Shown piece by piece: positions 1-11,600 of a stretch of 64,000 bases of DNA. The stretch is from Arenicellales bacterium. GTDB lineage: Bacteria > Pseudomonadota > Gammaproteobacteria > Arenicellales > JAJDZL01. Made by a program: the position numbers and the translations under genes. Positions within the stretch are counted from its first letter, which is position 1; the number at the start of each line of letters is the position of its first letter. Below the pieces are notes generated by a model. That model did not search any database, had not been told where the DNA came from, and worked only from the letters and a program-made list of their open reading frames with translations. Location: NCBI GenBank assembly GCA_951813075.1, contig OX638343.1, positions 2,291,999-2,355,998 of the forward strand. The letters run 5' to 3'.

Positions 1-195
1 GAGCAGCAAACCCCGGCGGTGAGTGTTGGGTGCATGCTAAGCCGGGTGCGCACTGGAATGAATAACAATGAAATGACCTGTGCCATTCCGTTCGGACAGT
101 TGCAGGATATTGTTGATGCGCTGACAGAAGTATGCGCTGCTGATCGTCTGGTCGCAGGCTACGCGAGCCAAGATAGCGTTCGTTTCCGTGAATGA
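1..195 (+). CDS. C-terminal part of a DUF169-like protein (5' end outside window)
   Basis: An open frame runs from the first base to a TGA at 193-195 and gives 64 residues. The readable part contains SRVRTGMNNNEMTCAIPF and ends DSVRFRE. A cysteine or arginine-rich stretch followed by TGM-(acidic/Asn)-EM, then a proline and a helix, resembles the C-terminus of the uncharacterised DUF169 (COG2043) family from memory; no function is established for that family. The start lies upstream of the window, so domain content cannot be judged. It is separated from the next gene by about 130 bases, so co-transcription with the PEP carboxykinase gene is possible but not shown. The coding call is good; the family call is tentative. 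Confidence 0.5.
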   Translation, partial: EQQTPAVSVGCMLSRVRTGMNNNEMTCAIPFGQLQDIVDALTEVCAADRLVAGYASQDSVRFRE

Positions 196-323
196 TCGAA
201 ATACCAAATTTCTGCAGATTGATGGCTAAAATTAGACATGGAAAGTGATATAAATAATTGATAGTTTCATGTTCGAAAGTCACCACGAAAAACCGTTTTT
301 GACTCGCATCACACTCCATCGGG

Positions 324-1997
324 ATGACTAATATCAAGCAGTTACTCAAGTCTCAACTTGGGATTGACGGCCCTGAAATTCACCACAATCTCTCATGGTC
401 GGAGTTATTTCAGGCATCGTTGAAATTCGACCGCGGACGTATCGACCAGCAAGGCGGATATGACGACCAAAAAGCCTACGCCACCAAACTGAGGGGAAAC
501 GGTCCGATTGTATTTCGTACGGATCCGGATTGCACCGGTCGGCCGGTATCTGATACTTACGCGGTGGCCTGGCCGGAAGTGGAGTCCGAAATCTGGTGGA
601 AGGACAGTTTGCAGAAATTCGACCCGGATAAGTATCAGCAATTGCTGTCCAGGGTAATTTCACATCTCAATCAGTACCGCGGCAGACTGTTTGTCCAGGA
701 TGTCGTAGTCGGTCAGGACCCGGAATGTTCAATTCCATATCGAATTATCGGTCAGTACGCGATTCACTCGATGTTCGCGCGAAATATGTTCATCACGTCA
801 AAATCGACAGACGACACTGGCGAATCCTCTGACGAAGGTTGGACCATGCTGAATGTCCAGACGTTTCAATGTGACCCGGAACGAGATGGTTGTCGATCCG
901 ACCGTGTGGCAATTCTCGACTTTCGGAATCGAATCTGCCTGGTCGCAGGCCGAGCTGATTATTGTGGATTAGTCAAGAAATCAATATTCACCGTAATGAA
1001 TTACCTGTTGCCCAAGCGAGGAATCCTGTCCATGCACAGCTCGGCGAACATTGGTTCCGATAATGACTCAGCGATTCTATTCGGTCTGTCAGGAACAGGA
1101 AAGACCACGTTGTCTGCCGATCCTCAGCGTAAACTGATTGGCGACGACGAAATATGCTGGACAGATTCCGGAATATCCAATATCGAGAATGGTTGTTACG
1201 CCAAACTTATTGATCTGGACAAGAATGCTGAACCGATCATTGCAGCCGCACTGTCCATGAAAGGGACACTGATTGAAAATGTACCCAATCTTGAAGGTAT
1301 TCCTTATGAGGATACGGATCCGCAGGATTTTGATCTTCATGACAAGTCCATAACCGAAAATACACGATTCTCATACCCGCTTTCGTGCAATCCGAATCTT
1401 GCGGAAGGGGGACGAGGCGATCACCCCTCCACCATTGTCATGCTTACAGCGGATGCGTTCGGTGTTCTGCCTCCGATATCCATTCTGGATGAAGATGAGG
1501 CGATGTATCACTTTGTGCAGGGATTTACGGCAAGAGTTGCCGGAACCGAGGTTGGAATAAAGGAACCCGAAGCCACCTTCAGTTCATGTTTCGGATCTCC
1601 CTTCATGGCACATAAACCTATGGTTTACGCCAATCTACTGAAGAAGAAGATGCGACTCTCCAACGCTCGTTGCGTGCTGTTGAATACCGGTTGGATTGGT
1701 GGCTCCGCCGGAAGTGCCCCACGCATATCGATCAGCGCTACCCGTGCCTTGCTTGACGCTGCGATGCGCGGAGAATTTCACAATGGTTCTTCGGGAATTA
1801 AATTCAAAAAGCATCCGATTCTGGGTATTCGTCATCCTGTCACCTGTCGAGGTGTTGATTCTTCAATTCTTGACCCGCGGAGCTGCTGGAGCGACAAGGG
1901 TGCGTACGATCGAGCCACTCACCGACTAAGGGAAATGTTTCGCCGCAATTTCAGCAATCATCAGTTCGGGAACTCTGGCATACCGGAAATTATTTAG
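324..1997 (+). CDS. pckA: Phosphoenolpyruvate carboxykinase (ATP), divergent
   Basis: This enzyme converts oxaloacetate and ATP to phosphoenolpyruvate, CO2 and ADP, the first committed step of gluconeogenesis, in the cytoplasm. The 557-residue length fits the ATP-dependent family. The kinase-1a loop GLSGTGKTTLSAD lies near residue 255, followed by the kinase-2 motif IGDDE; the catalytic lysine region YCGLVKKS, the arginine of ENTRFSYP and the block LTADAFGVLPP are all present. The N-terminal substrate loop is unusual: the family normally has TGRSPKDK, whereas here TGRPVSDT keeps the arginine but lacks the PKDK lysines, and the later GTGKR segment reads GSAPR. Those changes make it a divergent subfamily or an enzyme with altered kinetics. 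The start ATG has no strong ribosome-binding site. It stands alone in transcription as far as can be seen. Confidence 0.9.
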   Translation: MTNIKQLLKSQLGIDGPEIHHNLSWSELFQASLKFDRGRIDQQGGYDDQKAYATKLRGNGPIVFRTDPDCTGRPVSDTYAVAWPEVESEIWWKDSLQKFDPDKYQQLLSRVISHLNQYRGRLFVQDVVVGQDPECSIPYRIIGQYAIHSMFARNMFITSKSTDDTGESSDEGWTMLNVQTFQCDPERDGCRSDRVAILDFRNRICLVAGRADYCGLVKKSIFTVMNYLLPKRGILSMHSSANIGSDNDSAILFGLSGTGKTTLSADPQRKLIGDDEICWTDSGISNIENGCYAKLIDLDKNAEPIIAAALSMKGTLIENVPNLEGIPYEDTDPQDFDLHDKSITENTRFSYPLSCNPNLAEGGRGDHPSTIVMLTADAFGVLPPISILDEDEAMYHFVQGFTARVAGTEVGIKEPEATFSSCFGSPFMAHKPMVYANLLKKKMRLSNARCVLLNTGWIGGSAGSAPRISISATRALLDAAMRGEFHNGSSGIKFKKHPILGIRHPVTCRGVDSSILDPRSCWSDKGAYDRATHRLREMFRRNFSNHQFGNSGIPEII

Positions 1998-2062
1998 TGT
2001 GATCAATTCATCTGTCAGTTCAATTTTCGAAATACACTTTTCAGGTGAGAGGCCATCAAGTA

Positions 2063-2737
2063 ATGAAAAAATCAGAAGAGCCCCCATTTTCTGAACTGCG
2101 CAGAGAAATGATTTTAGTCATCGCAGCTCATGCGATGGCATCAGGCGACCTTACGGGTCGTCCTATCCTTTCCGACACCATCATGACCGCCATGCTGAAT
2201 GTGCAGCGACATCATTTCGTACCGGCAGACGTACGACAAATTGCTTATGACGATTCCCCACTTCCGATCGGACACGGCAAGACAATTTCCCAGCCATTCA
2301 TCGTTGCGTTGATGACGGATCTGCTTGATTTGGAGAAAACAGACCGAGTGCTGGAAATTGGTTGTGGGCTTGGTTATCAAGCGGCGGTACTGGGATATCT
2401 AGTGAGAGAGGTCCACACAGTAGAAATCATTGAAGAACTTGCTGAAGGCGCTCGTGAAATTATGCCCAGGCTGGGTATTGACAATGTTCATGTTCATTTA
2501 GGCAATGGCGAATTCGGATTGAGTGAACATGCACCATATGACAAAGTGATCGTGTCTACATCGGCTGACCGAATTCCTCAGGCTCTGATTGATCAGCTCA
2601 AACCCGGTGGACGGCTGATCATGCCAGTCGGTCCCGAGGACAACCAGAACCTGGCGTTGGTTCAAAGAGGAACCTCAGGAACCTATACAGACAGCATTTT
2701 GCCTGTTCGGTTTTCTCGGATGATCATTTCGCATTGA
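2063..2737 (+). CDS. pcm: Protein-L-isoaspartate O-methyltransferase
   Basis: The protein methylates isoaspartyl residues in damaged proteins using S-adenosylmethionine, starting their repair. The family motif LPIGHGKTISQPFIVALM lies near residue 68 and the SAM-binding motif I VLEIGCGLGYQAAVLG near residue 95, followed by the acidic end of strand 2 (VEII) and GDG-like motif GNGEFG. The chosen ATG at 2063 is preceded by GAGAGG; a GTG at 2045 would add six residues. The last about 14 codons (encoding ILPVRFSRMIISH) coincide with a dispersed repeat that is found again near 19.4 kb in a non-coding stretch, so the C-terminal tail may have been rewritten by a repeat insertion. A second, more distant family member is at 28.5 kb. 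Confidence 0.9.
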   Translation: MKKSEEPPFSELRREMILVIAAHAMASGDLTGRPILSDTIMTAMLNVQRHHFVPADVRQIAYDDSPLPIGHGKTISQPFIVALMTDLLDLEKTDRVLEIGCGLGYQAAVLGYLVREVHTVEIIEELAEGAREIMPRLGIDNVHVHLGNGEFGLSEHAPYDKVIVSTSADRIPQALIDQLKPGGRLIMPVGPEDNQNLALVQRGTSGTYTDSILPVRFSRMIISH

Positions 2738-2744
2738 TTACGAC
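2697..2744. repeat. Dispersed repeat copy A (with 19414-19460)
   Basis: Forty-eight bases that begin TTTTGCCTGTTCGG and end ATTACGAC recur at 19414-19460 with one indel and a handful of substitutions. Copy A overlaps the last codons and stop of pcm, whereas the other copy is in an intergenic region. The similarity weakens beyond 2744. No inverted repeats typical of an insertion sequence are visible. Confidence 0.6.
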
Positions 2745-3001
2745 AGGTAATACACAGGCCGGTTGATTCGTACTGCGATCCGATCTGACGCCAATGACTG
2801 TCAACCGATTTCAGATTGATCCAAATCCAGTGTTTGAAAAATCTTCCAGTTTTCAGATACTTTGAGGCGTGAATCGTAAAACTGTTCCTGCGTAGCCGAA
2901 GCTGTGTGGTGATCAAAATACCATGCACAGCAAATGCATCCATCGGTTAAGATTCCACCCCAGCATCCATAGATTTTCGGTTCTCGTCGTTGATTCTTCG
3001 A

Positions 3002-5566
3002 TTAGACCCCGAGCTTCGCATAGAATTCAAGGTAATGGTCGAATGCAGCGTCAACCGTATCCACTGTGAGATTAAAATCCGACAGGTTGTATTGATGGCG
3101 GACTTCATTACTTCGGCGTTTGGCTTGTTCGCCTAACCAGTCAACCATCGCGTCATTCGCTTCAGATTCCATTCGTAAACCAAACCGTTCGTAAATCGAC
3201 GCAACTTTCTGCATTGGAGCTGCGACGAAATCATCAAATTTGATATCGATCCACCGGGACTCCAATTCGGGATGACTGGTGCGGAATTGAACGGCTCTAT
3301 TCATCATCTTTGCCATAAAATTCAACTGCTCAATACCCAACTCTCGCGGCGATTGCGATTTATAGTTGCGCGACCTCAGTCTCGAGACTAAGCTGAACCA
3401 TGATCCCATAAGTACAGCCGGGGCACGATGGGTTTGGATGAAGTAAGCGTCAGGATAGGCTTTTACCAAAGAACTCAATTCCATCAGATGAAATGGCATT
3501 TTGAAAATCCACTGCTTGGAGGATTCAGTGGCCTCGGATATTCGCCGTTGCCAGTTGTAATGCTGCATGATTCGATAGTGGTGCCGATATGCACTATCCG
3601 AACCGGTCTTTTCAAGCCACTGACCATATTCAGGCGCGTGATGCCATATCATTGACGGCCACGACATAAACGCCAATTGCAACAACTTGATGTCTTCTTC
3701 CGGTTCATCAATGTCAATCGTATGCAATCCTTCAAACGCATTTCGAAGCCCCGTAACTTCCAGAATATCTTCCACAAAAGCACGCCGCGGATCGGCTTGC
3801 GTCCCTGCTACTGTATAGTCTGCATCGGAGAGAACAGAATCGACTAACTCAAATGTCCTTAGAGACCAAAACTGTTGGTCTCGAGACATCAATCGGTGTA
3901 AAAAAGTGGTACCGGTACGATTTATGCCCACAATGAAGATAGGCTTGTTGATTTTTTCGAATTTAATTTCCGGGTACAGATTTCTTTCGCGCGCATAAGC
4001 CGCATTGTCTCGCAACAGTCGACAGACTTGATAGACAGCCATGCTGACTCGAGACGGCAATAATTCGAGATCTGATGCGTTCACGGCTCGAACCCATTGC
4101 CGTAATCCCTGTCGCATCCATTCTGGATAGACTTCCTCAAATTTCACTTCATAATTTTCAGCATATGTCTTAGCCTGGCAAATTAGCTGATCATAGTCCA
4201 ACGTAGACTTAGGTAGGGAATAAGGCCACCGATTCTTTGGGTCATGGATCCATTCCGAGGAACGAACAATTTTGAAAAGTTCGCTTGGCCACTCGATTTC
4301 GCATAGGCAGTCACTTCGAATTTCAGCATCCGAAATTGGCAAACGATCGAGATGTTTTTTTTGGGTAAACCAGTACGGTGCCACGTGATCCAAAAGCAGC
4401 CAGTTTCCATGCAAAGGCGAATCTTGCCCTTGCGCCATGCAAGCTCGTTTAAATGCTGTGTATGGTACAACCTGCATGTGAAGACCATATTCGGCATGTG
4501 TCAATCTGTGTCGAACCGGATCAGGGTCGCAAACGTGATAAATCGTATAACGCCGATTGCTGTTACTCGAAATTGAAACTGCAATTTTAGCGATGACATC
4601 GACGGGTTCGGAGATAAACCGGAATTGTGGTCTGACTGGAATCTTTCCAACATCATGAATTGCAGCAAGCAGTCGAGTCAGGATGCCATTAAAGTGGGTA
4701 TAACCGTTTGTGGAGACGGCGGTCAGAGGAAGGCGGAAAATGGCAAGTGGCATCCCTGCCTCATGCGCATACGATAGAGCGCGCTCGGAAACGAGTTTGC
4801 TCCACGGATAACCGATCATTCCCAGTGGGAAGTGACGGATCATCAAGTCAATATCCGGTTGAGCCTCGACTTCAATACAACTGTCTTCGAATTCATTGGT
4901 AAATGCAAAGAAATATTGTGGAAACACACCCATCGACGAACTGAAAAACAAATGTTTAAAACGGGTCGTCAAACACAATTCAATTACGTTGCGAATACTG
5001 AATGTGTTGGTTCGACGAATCTTCATATAGGGCGTTACAATTTTTAATTCGGCTGCCAGATGATAGACCGCGTCAATAGTTTCGCTGAGCGCCGCAAATT
5101 CGTTCTGCTTGAGTCCGAACTGATTATCACTGACATCACCAAGAACAATTTGAATTCGAGACTCGAAATCGTTTTCCCACAAGTCGGCATCCTTAAGCGC
5201 TGTTTGCACCCGTTCCCGTCCCTGCGAATCAGTGCTCGCCCTAACCAGACAATGAACGATCAGGTTGTCTTTCCCAACAAGTAGTTCTCGCAGAAAAAAT
5301 CTCCCGATAAATCCAGTTGCTCCGGTCAAAAGCACATGTTCAAAATCCTCTGGAGATTTCGCGTTATCGGGTTGCCCGCGACTCAGAATCGATCGCGTAA
5401 ACGAATTCAGCGAGTCAATGTCTCTCGCACATTGTGCTGGCAGCCTGTCTTTGGCGCGTATCAATTCATTACTTGACGAGCGTGAATCAGCCATGCTTGC
5501 TGGCCTCGAATAAGAGGTGAGCGGAATTTTTCGAATTGAATCCGACGCGCGCTCCTGCAAGACCAT
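3002..5566 (-). CDS. Thioester reductase / sulfotransferase fusion protein
   Basis: Two catalytic regions are fused. Residues about 75-350 form an extended short-chain dehydrogenase of the thioester reductase (male-sterility-like) type: the NAD(P) loop TGATGFIG is at 81-88 and the catalytic Y253-xxx-K257 in GYPWSKLVSE. Residues about 540-820 form a sulfotransferase: the 5'-phosphosulfate loop IFIVGINRTGTTFLHRL starts at 543, the family motif FKMPFHLMEL at 688 and the 3'-phosphate region THRAPAVLMGSW at 712. The known chemistry of these families is NADPH-dependent reductive release of a carrier-bound acyl chain and transfer of sulfate from PAPS to a hydroxyl. It lies 123 bases after the polyketide synthase on the same strand, so they probably form one operon. 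No carrier domain is present, so it would act in trans on the synthase ACP. Confidence 0.85.
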   Translation of the reverse strand: MVLQERASDSIRKIPLTSYSRPASMADSRSSSNELIRAKDRLPAQCARDIDSLNSFTRSILSRGQPDNAKSPEDFEHVLLTGATGFIGRFFLRELLVGKDNLIVHCLVRASTDSQGRERVQTALKDADLWENDFESRIQIVLGDVSDNQFGLKQNEFAALSETIDAVYHLAAELKIVTPYMKIRRTNTFSIRNVIELCLTTRFKHLFFSSSMGVFPQYFFAFTNEFEDSCIEVEAQPDIDLMIRHFPLGMIGYPWSKLVSERALSYAHEAGMPLAIFRLPLTAVSTNGYTHFNGILTRLLAAIHDVGKIPVRPQFRFISEPVDVIAKIAVSISSNSNRRYTIYHVCDPDPVRHRLTHAEYGLHMQVVPYTAFKRACMAQGQDSPLHGNWLLLDHVAPYWFTQKKHLDRLPISDAEIRSDCLCEIEWPSELFKIVRSSEWIHDPKNRWPYSLPKSTLDYDQLICQAKTYAENYEVKFEEVYPEWMRQGLRQWVRAVNASDLELLPSRVSMAVYQVCRLLRDNAAYARERNLYPEIKFEKINKPIFIVGINRTGTTFLHRLMSRDQQFWSLRTFELVDSVLSDADYTVAGTQADPRRAFVEDILEVTGLRNAFEGLHTIDIDEPEEDIKLLQLAFMSWPSMIWHHAPEYGQWLEKTGSDSAYRHHYRIMQHYNWQRRISEATESSKQWIFKMPFHLMELSSLVKAYPDAYFIQTHRAPAVLMGSWFSLVSRLRSRNYKSQSPRELGIEQLNFMAKMMNRAVQFRTSHPELESRWIDIKFDDFVAAPMQKVASIYERFGLRMESEANDAMVDWLGEQAKRRSNEVRHQYNLSDFNLTVDTVDAAFDHYLEFYAKLGV

Positions 5567-5689
5567 TGTCAGGTGCGACTCGAAGTGACGTCGGGAGTCT
5601 ACCGATCAACTAGGGTACGTTCTGACAAACGCAAACAAAATCGTCGCTGCGTAGTTTGTGATCCTGCACACTTCGATGATACTCTTGCG

Positions 5690-8600
5690 CTACCGAATTT
5701 CAATTCTTTGTTCATCGTTGCCAGTGCGATTGAAGTCGCTTGGGAAATGATCCTCGTAGCGATGTGCAAACTCTGACGGTTTTTGTCTTGTTTGCTGCAT
5801 ATTTGATTCGGTAGCAATAACTTCGTCCGAAGTATGCTCCGATTGCTCCGATTGAATATTCTCACTGTCACTCATAATCGACTGTGCGATGGACCGGCAA
5901 GTCGAGGTTGTCATCAAATCCAGCGCACTGACTTGATGGTTGAACTCCATCCGAATAAACGCGCCCAGCTCTGCGACTGAAATTGAAGTCAAACCAAAAC
6001 TCGCCAACGGTTCGTCAACTGTACCGTTGTTGTGTCCGCACAGTTCAGCAATCTTGTCGGTGATTTGTTCCATTACACTCTCGACGGTTTGCTGACTACC
6101 GATACCCGACCGGTAAGCATTCCGGTTGCTCAAGCATCGGCCGCTTCTCATATACTCACTCGAATCAAATGTCCATGGTGGACTCTCAAAAAGAGCTGTA
6201 AGAAGATGGTCGTTGTCTGTCATTTTTCTCATCGCATAGTCTAAATTTCCAAAAATAAAAGCGGCACTGACAGGAGGAATCCCGCTCGCTCTCTGAAAAC
6301 GCATGGTATCTTTATCTCGCGCTAGCATACCAGACTCGACCACGCCCGGAAAATTACACGACAGTGCCGGCAGTCCAATTCGATGGCGATAGATTGCCAA
6401 ACTGTCCAAATAGGCATTGGCGGCGCTGTAATTTGTCTGACCGAATCCACCATATACAGATGACAACGACGAAATCATAACAAAATGATCCAACTCGCAT
6501 TGCCTGGTGGCATTGTGGAGATTCAGCGCACCTAATGCTTTGGGTTCGAATACCTTTGAGAACGAAGCTGCAGTCATATCAGAAACCATAGAATCATCCA
6601 GAACACCAGCCAGGTGAAAAACTCCCTTAAGTGGCCGTGTCAGTTTCGCAATACAGCTTTCAACGTCATCCGCATTTGAAACATCGCCGGGTACGATATC
6701 AATTTCAAGATCGAGATCAAAGTTACCCACTGCACTGCGATCGATTACCCATTCAACGGTTCGACCTTTTCGGGGATTTCGATCCATTAACGTGACGTGA
6801 CGCGCCCCATTAATCGAGAGAAAAGAAAGCAGTCTCAGACCAATCCCACCGAAGCCGCCAGTAATGAGATAGGTTGCGTTTGGGTTTAGAAATGGGCGTC
6901 GATCAATAATCTCAAGCGCATTGGTATCCTCAACAGATTGTGGCGCCTTGAGCACCAGTTTTCCTTGGTGTTGACCATTGATCATCAGCCGAAATGCTTG
7001 TCCATAGTCTTTGTAGTCGAAAATCGTGGTCGCTACCGGACTAATCTCTCCAGTTGCGAGTAATTCCAGGCAGGCCTCAGATATTGAGCGAGTCAATTTC
7101 GGGTCATCACACATAAGCCGATCAACGTCGATTGCGACAAAGCGAATATTTTTCCGAAAAGCTTTAAGACTTAATGCATTGTCGGCATAAATATCGACTT
7201 TGCCGATTTCGCAATGCCAGCCGCCGGGTCTGAGTGCCTGAATGCATAGAGAAAGATGCTTCCCGGCCAGTGAATTCAAAATCACATCAACGCCTTCACC
7301 TGCAGTTTCTTCCATCAACTGATCGTACCACTCGTGGCTATGCGAATCAAAAACCGCAGATGCTCCTAGTTCGACCAGCTGCCTGCGTTTTGCATCACTG
7401 CCGGCAGTCGCGTAAATTTGTGCACCGACATTTTTGGCAAGCTGGATGGCAGCCTGGCCGACGCCACCCATCGCGGAGTGTACCAGAATTTTTTGGCCGC
7501 GACCGAGGCGAGCCAAATGAATCAACGCATAGTAAGCCGTGCAGTAAACACTCAGCACGGAAGCGGCTTCATGCATACTGATATTGTCAGGTTTGGCAAA
7601 AACCATATTTTCATCGACCACCACCCGATTGGCGATACATCCACCCTGCGTAAGCATCACGCGATCGCCGACCTGATACTGGTCGACATCGACGCCCACC
7701 CTTCGTACGACCCCGCTGGCCTCCATACCGAGTTGCTCACCCAGCTTTGAGCGTTCATAAGCCAGCGCCGGTAACATGTCAAGCGTGACAATAACGTCCC
7801 TGAAATTCAATCCAGCGTATTCCACATCGACTTCGACATCGTGATCTGACAGATCAGGCAACTGATATGTTGTCATACCCAGCCCGCTGATTTGACCTGG
7901 GTTTTCTATGGCTAAATAGTAAGCGACATCGTCGATATCCTCAATCTTGGTGTAATTGGGAAACCGGTCCCGCAAATTCACCAGACGAGGAACCCACAGA
8001 CGTCCATCTCTGATCGCAATTTCTCGCTCGCGAATATCATTCCTATCCAACCACAGTAATGTATCTAAATCACTAACAGAACCAACATCAACAAGTCGGA
8101 ATACAAATCCAGATTCGCTACCTAATTCCGATGCCACGCTTCTTACCGCTCCCCAAATGGAGAATGCCCCATCGAGATCGTGAACGTCAATTACGGCATT
8201 CTGTGTCACCACATTAATACGGCATGAGCTGCTGGAGGAGAATATCAGAACCTGAAGCAATTCTACGAAGCGGGCGCAAATCTTCTCCCCGGTTGGATCT
8301 TGTGGGCAGGTGTCGACAAATAAGTCAATCAACGGTAAATGAACTGAATTTTCGTGAAGTTCTTCCAGCCGCTCTAAGCCGTCGCTGATGGACTGCACAT
8401 ACACAATCGAATCATCGGGTTGACCGAGTGCAGTCAGCCAATTCGATGCCAGGCCGTCGGTACTGCCGATTACCAGTCGAAGTTCAGATGATGCCACGTC
8501 GTTTTGCGAATCCATCAAAGTCTGCGGTGCCTGGAACAACGACATGCCTTTGTTGCTGTCTTTATCAATCAGCAACCATCCTGAACCGGGTAACTCAGTC

Positions 8601-11600
8601 ATTTCGTGTTCATCACAAACCAATGCCAATCCACCGGCGACTGACAAACGGCGATACAACGCCCAGTCTTCGTCACTGAATTCACGGTCCCGATGCAACA
8701 AAAGGATATGCGCAGCGCTGTTGCGCAGTAAATCAGTTGTCAAATCCGAATTTGTCAACTGGGCCTTGTCATATGTCGCGAACCTGATCGACGAATTGTT
8801 CAGATTGAATGCGTTGTAGCATGCTTGCGTCTGATCCGCAGTGTCGTTCACCAGCCAATATTCCACTTGAACATTTCTTGCTGCCAAAGCTGATGAGCAT
8901 TTATTCAACATCGTCCGATCAGGACTGCGATTATGCGCAAGTTCTACAATATGGAGAACACGTGGCTGCCCGTCTTCGGATTGTCCCAGGCTGACAATCA
9001 GCCCCTCGGGATCAAGGAGAGCCGCGCAACGCTCGGAGTCGGCAGATACGATTGGCTCATGAAACTTGGGCTGCCAATCAATTACGTGCCTGCTGTCCGG
9101 TAGTTTTACCCAATTCGGATTTGAACTGAATGTGACGTATTCATGCATATGCATGAACAGTTCACCGGTTACGCTATCGTAAAAACGCATGTCTCCTTCA
9201 GTTCTTTCACCGTGTTTGACAGTAAGCTGCCCATTTGCATCCAACATGTGCCAGTCTTTGTCTGGTCGTGTGACGTGTATAGTAATTTTCGGTGTAGTCG
9301 GCCGGGAAATAAAATTGATTTTCCGCGCACTTACAGGCATGCCAACGAGGTCCGTCGCCTGCATTACCAGAAACAAATAACACTGAAGCGCGCCGTCAAT
9401 CAATGGTGGGCATAACACATAGCCTTCAGCATTACCTGTTTCCCACAGACTTTCGTCCATCTCCACGTCAACCAGCAATTCCCAAGATTTTTCATGCTTT
9501 TTCAGCCTTTGAAGCGTTTGGAAATTAGGACCATATTGAAATTTGTTTTCAAGTTGCGAGTTTACTCGCTCATAAAAACTCAAATCCGAATCGTCTAGAG
9601 CATCCCGGAATTCTGAGATATCCACTTCAGACAAGTGCATTGGAACGTTCAGTTTGGGCTTTTCATCCAGTAACTTAACATGTCCTCGACTGTGTGTTTC
9701 ACATTCCGCATTATCCTCATAAGCAAGCGTGGAAATACTGAATGCATACTCGTCAGTGGAACCGTTCAATGCATGAAGTTCGGTTTGCAGGCGTACCAAA
9801 TCGCTGGTAATACGGCATGGCTTAAGAAAATCAATCTGTTCGATATAAACTGATCTGCCTTGCGTTGCTTCCAAAATCATCTCAATGTAACCGGCGGCTG
9901 GCATAGTTGGAACTGACTGCACGCGGTGCTCGAACATCAAAGGCATCGTTAATTCCGAACACTTGGCTTCGAAACGCAGGTGATTGCCGTAAACTCTGCG
10001 CCCTAAAAGCGGGCCTTGTGCAAATGGACCATTGTGTAGAAAGATTTCGATATCCAGGTACGGATCAATATTGGCCTGCAATTCCATCGGATATCCGGGA
10101 ATTTGATGTGCGATCGGCTTGACATGAGGAAACTGTGTTTCAAAATCGAGGTCGATGCCGATTCGGTAAAGTGCGCCTAGTGTCTCATTGAACGCAATGC
10201 ATTCATCAGCATCGCGTCTGAGTGTGGAAATAGTCGCCGGCTTTGGATTCAAGCCATCAACACATTGGGCAATCATCCCTTGCAGCGCATGACTCGGTGA
10301 GATTTCCAGAAACACATCAACTGGACGCTCAGTCTTGATTGTGCTAATCGCGTCCGCGAATCTGACAGGTTGGCGAATGTTGCTCCACCAGTAATCTGAA
10401 TCCAATCTATCGGTAACCAATCCGTTGACCGACGAAACAAAGGGTACATCGCAATCGAACTCACAGTGATCCAGAAACGACAAGCCAGACTTGACATCGT
10501 CCTGAATTGCATCCATTGCGCTTGAATGAAAGGCAATATTTCCTGGTAACAGGTGGTTTTGCAGATTACGCTCGTCCAGTGCTGTGATCATCTGATTCAG
10601 AACCGACTCCAGCCCACAAATAACTACACTGGCCGGTGAATTGAAACAGGCAAATTCCACGTGTGGCTGCTGACCATTTTTGGACTTGTAAGTTATTTGC
10701 AAATCATCCAGTACTTGCTCCACCCCTTTTTGGTCGCTGCCAATTGCAAGCATGCGACCGGAACCGGCTGTGTGCTGCTGCAGTTGAGAACGAACGTATA
10801 TCAGATGCACGGCATCAGGCAAAGTTAAAGCACCGCTGGCATAAGCCGCAGCAACTTCGCCGGAACTGTGGCCAACGACGATCTCGGGATAAATTCCCCA
10901 GGTTTTCAGCAGTTCGAATAGTGCACACTGCACTAAAAAGATGGCTGGCTGTGCAAGCCTGACTTCGTTCAACTGTTCCTGAGTTGCATGGAAACAGGCT
11001 TCCCGTAAGGAAAATTTTGCGTGTTCAAGCCAATGTTCCTCTATTCTATCCACCACCCGTTGAAATACCGGGATGGCTTTATAGAGTTGGCGCCCACAAC
11101 CCGCCCATTGGGTGCCTTGCCCTGCGAATACCATCGCGATACGTCGATCAGCACCATCCTGATTGATGCTAAACGCCGACGAGTCTTCTTCGTCAAATTT
11201 GCGAAGTCTTTCCAAGAGTTGTTGTTGATTGAAGGCCGAAATCGATGTTCGTACAGTGAAATGTGTTCGCCGGCGAGCAAGGTTTCCGGCAAGTGTATAC
11301 ATGTCAATGGGCTCGCGTTCCATGAACTCGCACAAAGCATTCACACTGCCTGCCAGTGATGCTGGCGTACGCGCTGACAGTGGAATCATGTAACCGGCGG
11401 TTGGGGTGAGCGGTACCGACCAAATCGGTTCGCTCTTTGGACGGTATTCACTTACGATACAGTGTCCATTTGCGCCACCGAACCCAAATGAGTTGATTCC
11501 AACAACAACCTGGTGATCCGGAAATGGCTCACAACTCGTTTGCACCTGCATCGGACAACTTTCGAAATCAATGTCCGGATTGGGTTCAAAGTAGTTTTTT

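Noticed and set aside
2744..2943. Minus-strand frame between pcm and the sulfotransferase fusion gene
   Set aside because: No start with a ribosome-binding site and no recognisable family; it partly overlaps the dispersed repeat.
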